Positions 6,436 to 8,363 of a DNA stretch of 8,363 nucleotides are shown here, piece by piece (positions within the stretch are counted from its first letter, which is position 1; the number at the start of each line of letters is the position of its first letter). This DNA is from Flavobacteriales bacterium. Its GTDB lineage: Bacteria; Bacteroidota; Bacteroidia; DT-38. A program made the translations under genes and the position numbers. The stretch is from positions 1 through 8,363 of the forward strand of contig JABSPR010000007.1 of assembly GCA_013214975.1 (NCBI GenBank). The letters are read 5' to 3'. Under the pieces are notes generated by a model, which did no database searches, was not told the DNA's origin, and saw only the letters and a program-made list of their open reading frames with translations.

Positions 6436-6972
6436 ATGAAGTCTATTTTAATTCCTATTGATTTTCCAGACACTTCTTTAAACGCATTGAAGTATGCATT
6501 TCAGTTCGCAGAAAAAATGAACTTTCGTGTTAACTGTTTATATGCCTATAAAAAGAATGATCTAATTGAAGATAAATTGGCCACCAAAGAGACTATCACC
6601 AAAATGATAGAAAAAAGAATTCAAATTGCAATAACAGAGAACTATAATAACCCTATTGGGAATTATGCTTTCTGTGGTGAGCTATTGCAAACCATTCAAC
6701 AAATAGGCAAAGAAACGAGTCCTGAACTTCTTATTATGGGAACTAAAGGAGTAACCGGTTTGAAAAGAATATTGATTGGAAGCAACACTACAGATGTGAT
6801 GGCTTCTACAGATCATACTTTACTAATAATTCCAGGAAACTTTAAAACAAAACCCATCAATATCATTATGTGGGCAAGTGATTTAAGACCAATTAAGAAC
6901 AGAAAATCCTTATTATTGTTAACTTCAATCGCAAAAGAATTTGATTCTGAAGTTCGAATAGCACATATTTAA
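6436..6972 (+). CDS. N-terminal product of the interrupted usp gene (complete Usp domain 1)
   Basis: If translated as read, this frame yields 178 aa. It contains one whole Usp domain with an intact nucleotide-binding loop (GTKGVTGLKRILIGS, residues 102-116), plus the first strand, helix and second strand of domain 2. It could fold and work as a single-domain ATP-binding Usp with a short disordered tail. The ATG at 6436 is placed directly on the canonical first Usp strand, so the start is secure. Confidence 0.65.
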   Translation: MKSILIPIDFPDTSLNALKYAFQFAEKMNFRVNCLYAYKKNDLIEDKLATKETITKMIEKRIQIAITENYNNPIGNYAFCGELLQTIQQIGKETSPELLIMGTKGVTGLKRILIGSNTTDVMASTDHTLLIIPGNFKTKPINIIMWASDLRPIKNRKSLLLLTSIAKEFDSEVRIAHI

Positions 6973-7011
6973 ACGAATGACAAGAAAAGTTCTGGAGAGC
7001 AGCAATGAGAA

Positions 7012-7236
7012 ATGAGAAGCGAAAGTCATCTATTTGAAGAGATTAAGCACTCTTTTAAAAAGATAAGGAGATCTACAGTTAGTAAAGGAATTAACTATTA
7101 TCTGAATCTTAAAGGCGACAATGATTTGCTCGTTTTAATTCGTCGAGAGTATCACTTTATCGATGGGATGTTTAGAAAAGACAATACTCACGACTTTGCA
7201 TGTGCACCAGAACTTCCGATTATGGTAATAGATTAA
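7012..7236 (+). CDS. C-terminal remnant of usp domain 2, possibly re-initiated
   Basis: A 74-aa frame beginning with ATG 3 nt after the TGA at 7006-7008. It holds the rear half of a Usp domain: a helix (HLFEEIKHSFKKI), a short strand and helix (VSKGINYYLNLKGD), then DLLVLIRREYHFIDGMF and the terminal ELPIMVID strand. It lacks the nucleotide-binding first strand, so it is unlikely to fold alone, though it might associate with the 178-aa part. It is in the same frame as the upstream part. No ribosome-binding signal is evident. Its last codon is 6 nt before apt, so continued translation here might help apt expression. Confidence 0.4.
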   Translation: MRSESHLFEEIKHSFKKIRRSTVSKGINYYLNLKGDNDLLVLIRREYHFIDGMFRKDNTHDFACAPELPIMVID

Positions 7237-7242
7237 AGTTAA

Positions 7243-7773
7243 ATGGAAGAAATAAAAAAGAAAATCAGGACAATACCTGATTTCCCTAAAAAAGGAATAC
7301 TATTTAGAGACGTAACAACTCTTTTTCAAGATAAAGATGGCTTAAAACAGGTCGTAAACAATCTCGTGGATAGATATAAAGGACGAGGTATAGATGCCGT
7401 TGCTGGAATTGAGGCCAGAGGATTTATTTTGGCAGGCGTAATTGCAAATGAACTAAATACAGGTTGCATTTTAGTCCGAAAAAAAGGGAAACTACCCTAC
7501 AAAACAAATTCAATTACTTATGACTTAGAGTACGGAACCGATACTCTAGAAATTCATACGGATGCTGTTGAACCCGGACAAAAAATATTAGTTATTGACG
7601 ATCTGCTTGCAACTGGAGGTACATCTTTAGCAGCAGCAGAATTAATTACAAACAATGGCGGCAAAATTGAGGAAATTGCATTTGTAATAGAACTCCCTGA
7701 AATAGGCGGTAGAAAGAAGCTAGAGCAAAAAGGATTCAAGACGTACAGCATTGTAGAATTTGAAGGAGAATAA
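7243..7773 (+). CDS. apt: Adenine phosphoribosyltransferase
   Basis: A 176-aa cytoplasmic enzyme that converts adenine and PRPP to AMP and pyrophosphate, for purine salvage. Diagnostic parts are all present. The N-terminal motif is IRTIPDFPKKGILFRDVT (residues 8-25). AGIEARGFI (54-62) contacts pyrophosphate/PRPP. A flexible loop RKKGKLPYKT carries Y86. TLEIH has the probable catalytic E103. The PRPP-binding motif ILVIDDLLATGGT is at 115-127. Length and order match bacterial Apt fully, with no missing catalytic residue. The ATG at 7243 is 6 nt after the usp frame ends, and the next gene begins 2 nt after its stop, so it is inside an operon and not led by a promoter of its own that I can see. 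It is the most firmly identified gene in the window. Confidence 0.96.
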   Translation: MEEIKKKIRTIPDFPKKGILFRDVTTLFQDKDGLKQVVNNLVDRYKGRGIDAVAGIEARGFILAGVIANELNTGCILVRKKGKLPYKTNSITYDLEYGTDTLEIHTDAVEPGQKILVIDDLLATGGTSLAAAELITNNGGKIEEIAFVIELPEIGGRKKLEQKGFKTYSIVEFEGE

Positions 7774-7775
7774 AA

Positions 7776-8291
7776 ATGAAGACTGTAATAGTAATGGCCA
7801 GTTCACGAAGTACTGGTGAAACAAGAAAGCTTGTAGACTTTATAGCCTCTGAAGGGGACATTGACGTGATAGACCTTACCGGTAAAAACATCGCTTATTT
7901 CGATTACGATTATAAAAACGCAAATGATGACTTTATTCCAATTTGCGAGAAAATAGCCAACGAGTATGATCATATCATATTCGCAACACCTGTGTATTGG
8001 TATACAATGTCGGCACCTATGAAAACATTTTTCGATCGACTTTACGATCTGTTCACAACACATAAAGATGTGGGACGGAAATGGAAAGGAAAAACAATGT
8101 CGGTACTTAGTTGTGGAGAAGATAAATTTGTTGTGGATGGGTTTCTAATGCCTTTTACTGAAACAGCTAAATACATGACAATGGATTATTGCACAGAAGT
8201 TCATGGATGGATTGAGAAAAACAAACTATCAGATAAGGTGAAAGACGATCTGAGAAACTTTATTAACCGAATAGAAAACTTTAAAGCATGA
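7776..8291 (+). CDS. Flavodoxin-fold NAD(P)H-dependent FMN oxidoreductase-like protein
   Basis: A 171-aa protein of the flavodoxin-like FMN reductase superfamily (WrbA, NADPH-dependent FMN reductase and relatives). The first strand KTVIVMASSR leads into the FMN phosphate-binding loop SSRSTGETRK (residues 9-18). The family motif TPVYWYTMSAPMKTFFDR (71-88) holds the isoalloxazine-contacting loop and the following helix. A third strand MSVLSCG (108-114) precedes the C-terminal helices. It should bind FMN and transfer electrons to a quinone, nitro, azo or similar acceptor; the substrate cannot be read. The start is 2 nt after the apt stop and its own stop overlaps the next gene as ATGA, so it is translationally coupled on both sides. 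Both overlaps support the ATG at 7776. Nothing is truncated. Confidence 0.87.
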   Translation: MKTVIVMASSRSTGETRKLVDFIASEGDIDVIDLTGKNIAYFDYDYKNANDDFIPICEKIANEYDHIIFATPVYWYTMSAPMKTFFDRLYDLFTTHKDVGRKWKGKTMSVLSCGEDKFVVDGFLMPFTETAKYMTMDYCTEVHGWIEKNKLSDKVKDDLRNFINRIENFKA

Positions 8292-8363
8292 TAAATTCAT
8301 TAGCTAAGCTTTTTGATAAGAACCTGAATGCATTGGAAAGTGAAATCTTAGCTTATAAAAATG
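8288..8363 (+). CDS. Start of a DinB/DUF1572-like protein, cut by window edge
   Basis: The ATG at 8288-8290 overlaps the TGA of the flavodoxin gene (ATGA) and stays open to the end of the window for 25 codons. The residues MINSLAKLFDKNLN followed by ALESEILAYKN match the typical opening of the DUF1572/DinB-like family of four-helix metal-binding proteins in Bacteroidota (a LxxLFxxxLxxLxxEIxxY pattern). The coupling to the upstream gene supports translation. Family members often bind a divalent metal and may have thiol-transferase-like or stress roles, but only the first helix is visible, so the function is unknown. Confidence 0.6.
   Translation, partial: MINSLAKLFDKNLNALESEILAYKN

Larger units (their letters stand above)
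6436..7236 (+). pseudogene. Two-domain universal stress protein (UspA family) interrupted by two in-frame stop codons
   Basis: One continuous frame of 267 codons carries two Usp domains, the length usual for Bacteroidota tandem Usp proteins (about 270-280 aa). It is broken by TAA at 6970-6972 (codon 179) and TGA at 7006-7008 (codon 191). Domain 1 (about 1-134) is intact, with MKSILIPIDF at the start and the ATP-binding pattern G102-2x-G105-9x-G115-S116. Domain 2 starts at about 140 (INIIMWASDL) and is cut after EVRIAHI. Beyond the stops the frame resumes with helix and strand content and ends DLLVLI...FACAPELPIMVID, a normal Usp C-terminus. No frameshift or deletion is seen. Alternatives are two separately translated parts (6436-6972 of 178 aa, and 7012-7236 of 74 aa from the ATG at 7012), or sequence errors. 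Usp proteins bind ATP and act in stress and starvation responses. apt follows 6 nt later. Confidence 0.75.

Noticed and set aside
7006..7008. TGA in usp as a selenocysteine codon
   Set aside because: A nearby TAA in the same frame would still stop translation, Usp proteins do not use selenocysteine, and no obvious selenocysteine stem-loop follows.
7554..8063. Minus-strand frames opposite apt and the flavodoxin gene
   Set aside because: Both lie antisense to firmly identified enzymes and lack any family resemblance.

Overview
This AT-rich window shows several traits of a Bacteroidota genome. Starts lack clear Shine-Dalgarno sequences. Two upstream regions carry the Bacteroidota-type -7 element TAnnTTTG. 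The gene content also fits: a large secreted PIG-L deacetylase with a C-terminal amidotransferase-like domain, a two-domain UspA-type protein, a periplasmic TPR protein and a DinB/DUF1572-like start. Genus cannot be read from the sequence. No rRNA, tRNA, CRISPR array, insertion sequence or phage gene was seen.

Left part (1-3173, minus strand): a tightly packed three-gene operon. It reads, in transcription order, a secreted PIG-L/LmbE deacetylase of 825 aa, a 44-aa single-span membrane protein, and the first 188 residues of a sodium:solute symporter that runs off the left edge. The small gene starts on the base after the deacetylase stop and overlaps the symporter by ATGA. The likely theme is periplasmic deacetylation of an amide-bearing compound followed by sodium-driven uptake; the substrate is unknown.

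Middle (3174-5646, minus strand): a terminator, an orphan single-domain response regulator with a perfect FNR/CRP-type palindrome (TTGAT-N4-ATCAA) about 97 bp upstream, a gene-free stretch, an unrecognised small one-span membrane protein followed by a strong hairpin terminator, and a periplasmic TPR protein.

Right part (5763-8363, plus strand): after a divergent intergenic region comes a small STAS/SpoIIAA-like protein. Next is a run of closely spaced genes: a two-domain universal stress protein interrupted by two in-frame stop codons, adenine phosphoribosyltransferase (apt), a flavodoxin-fold FMN protein, and the first 25 codons of a DinB/DUF1572-like protein that runs off the right edge. 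The spacings from the usp remnant onward are 6 nt, 2 nt and a 4-nt overlap, so these are probably co-transcribed.

No complete, clearly new defence or mobile system is present. The points most worth a second look are the unannotated 44-aa partner of the symporter, the usp gene with two in-frame stops, and the FNR-like box in front of the orphan response regulator.
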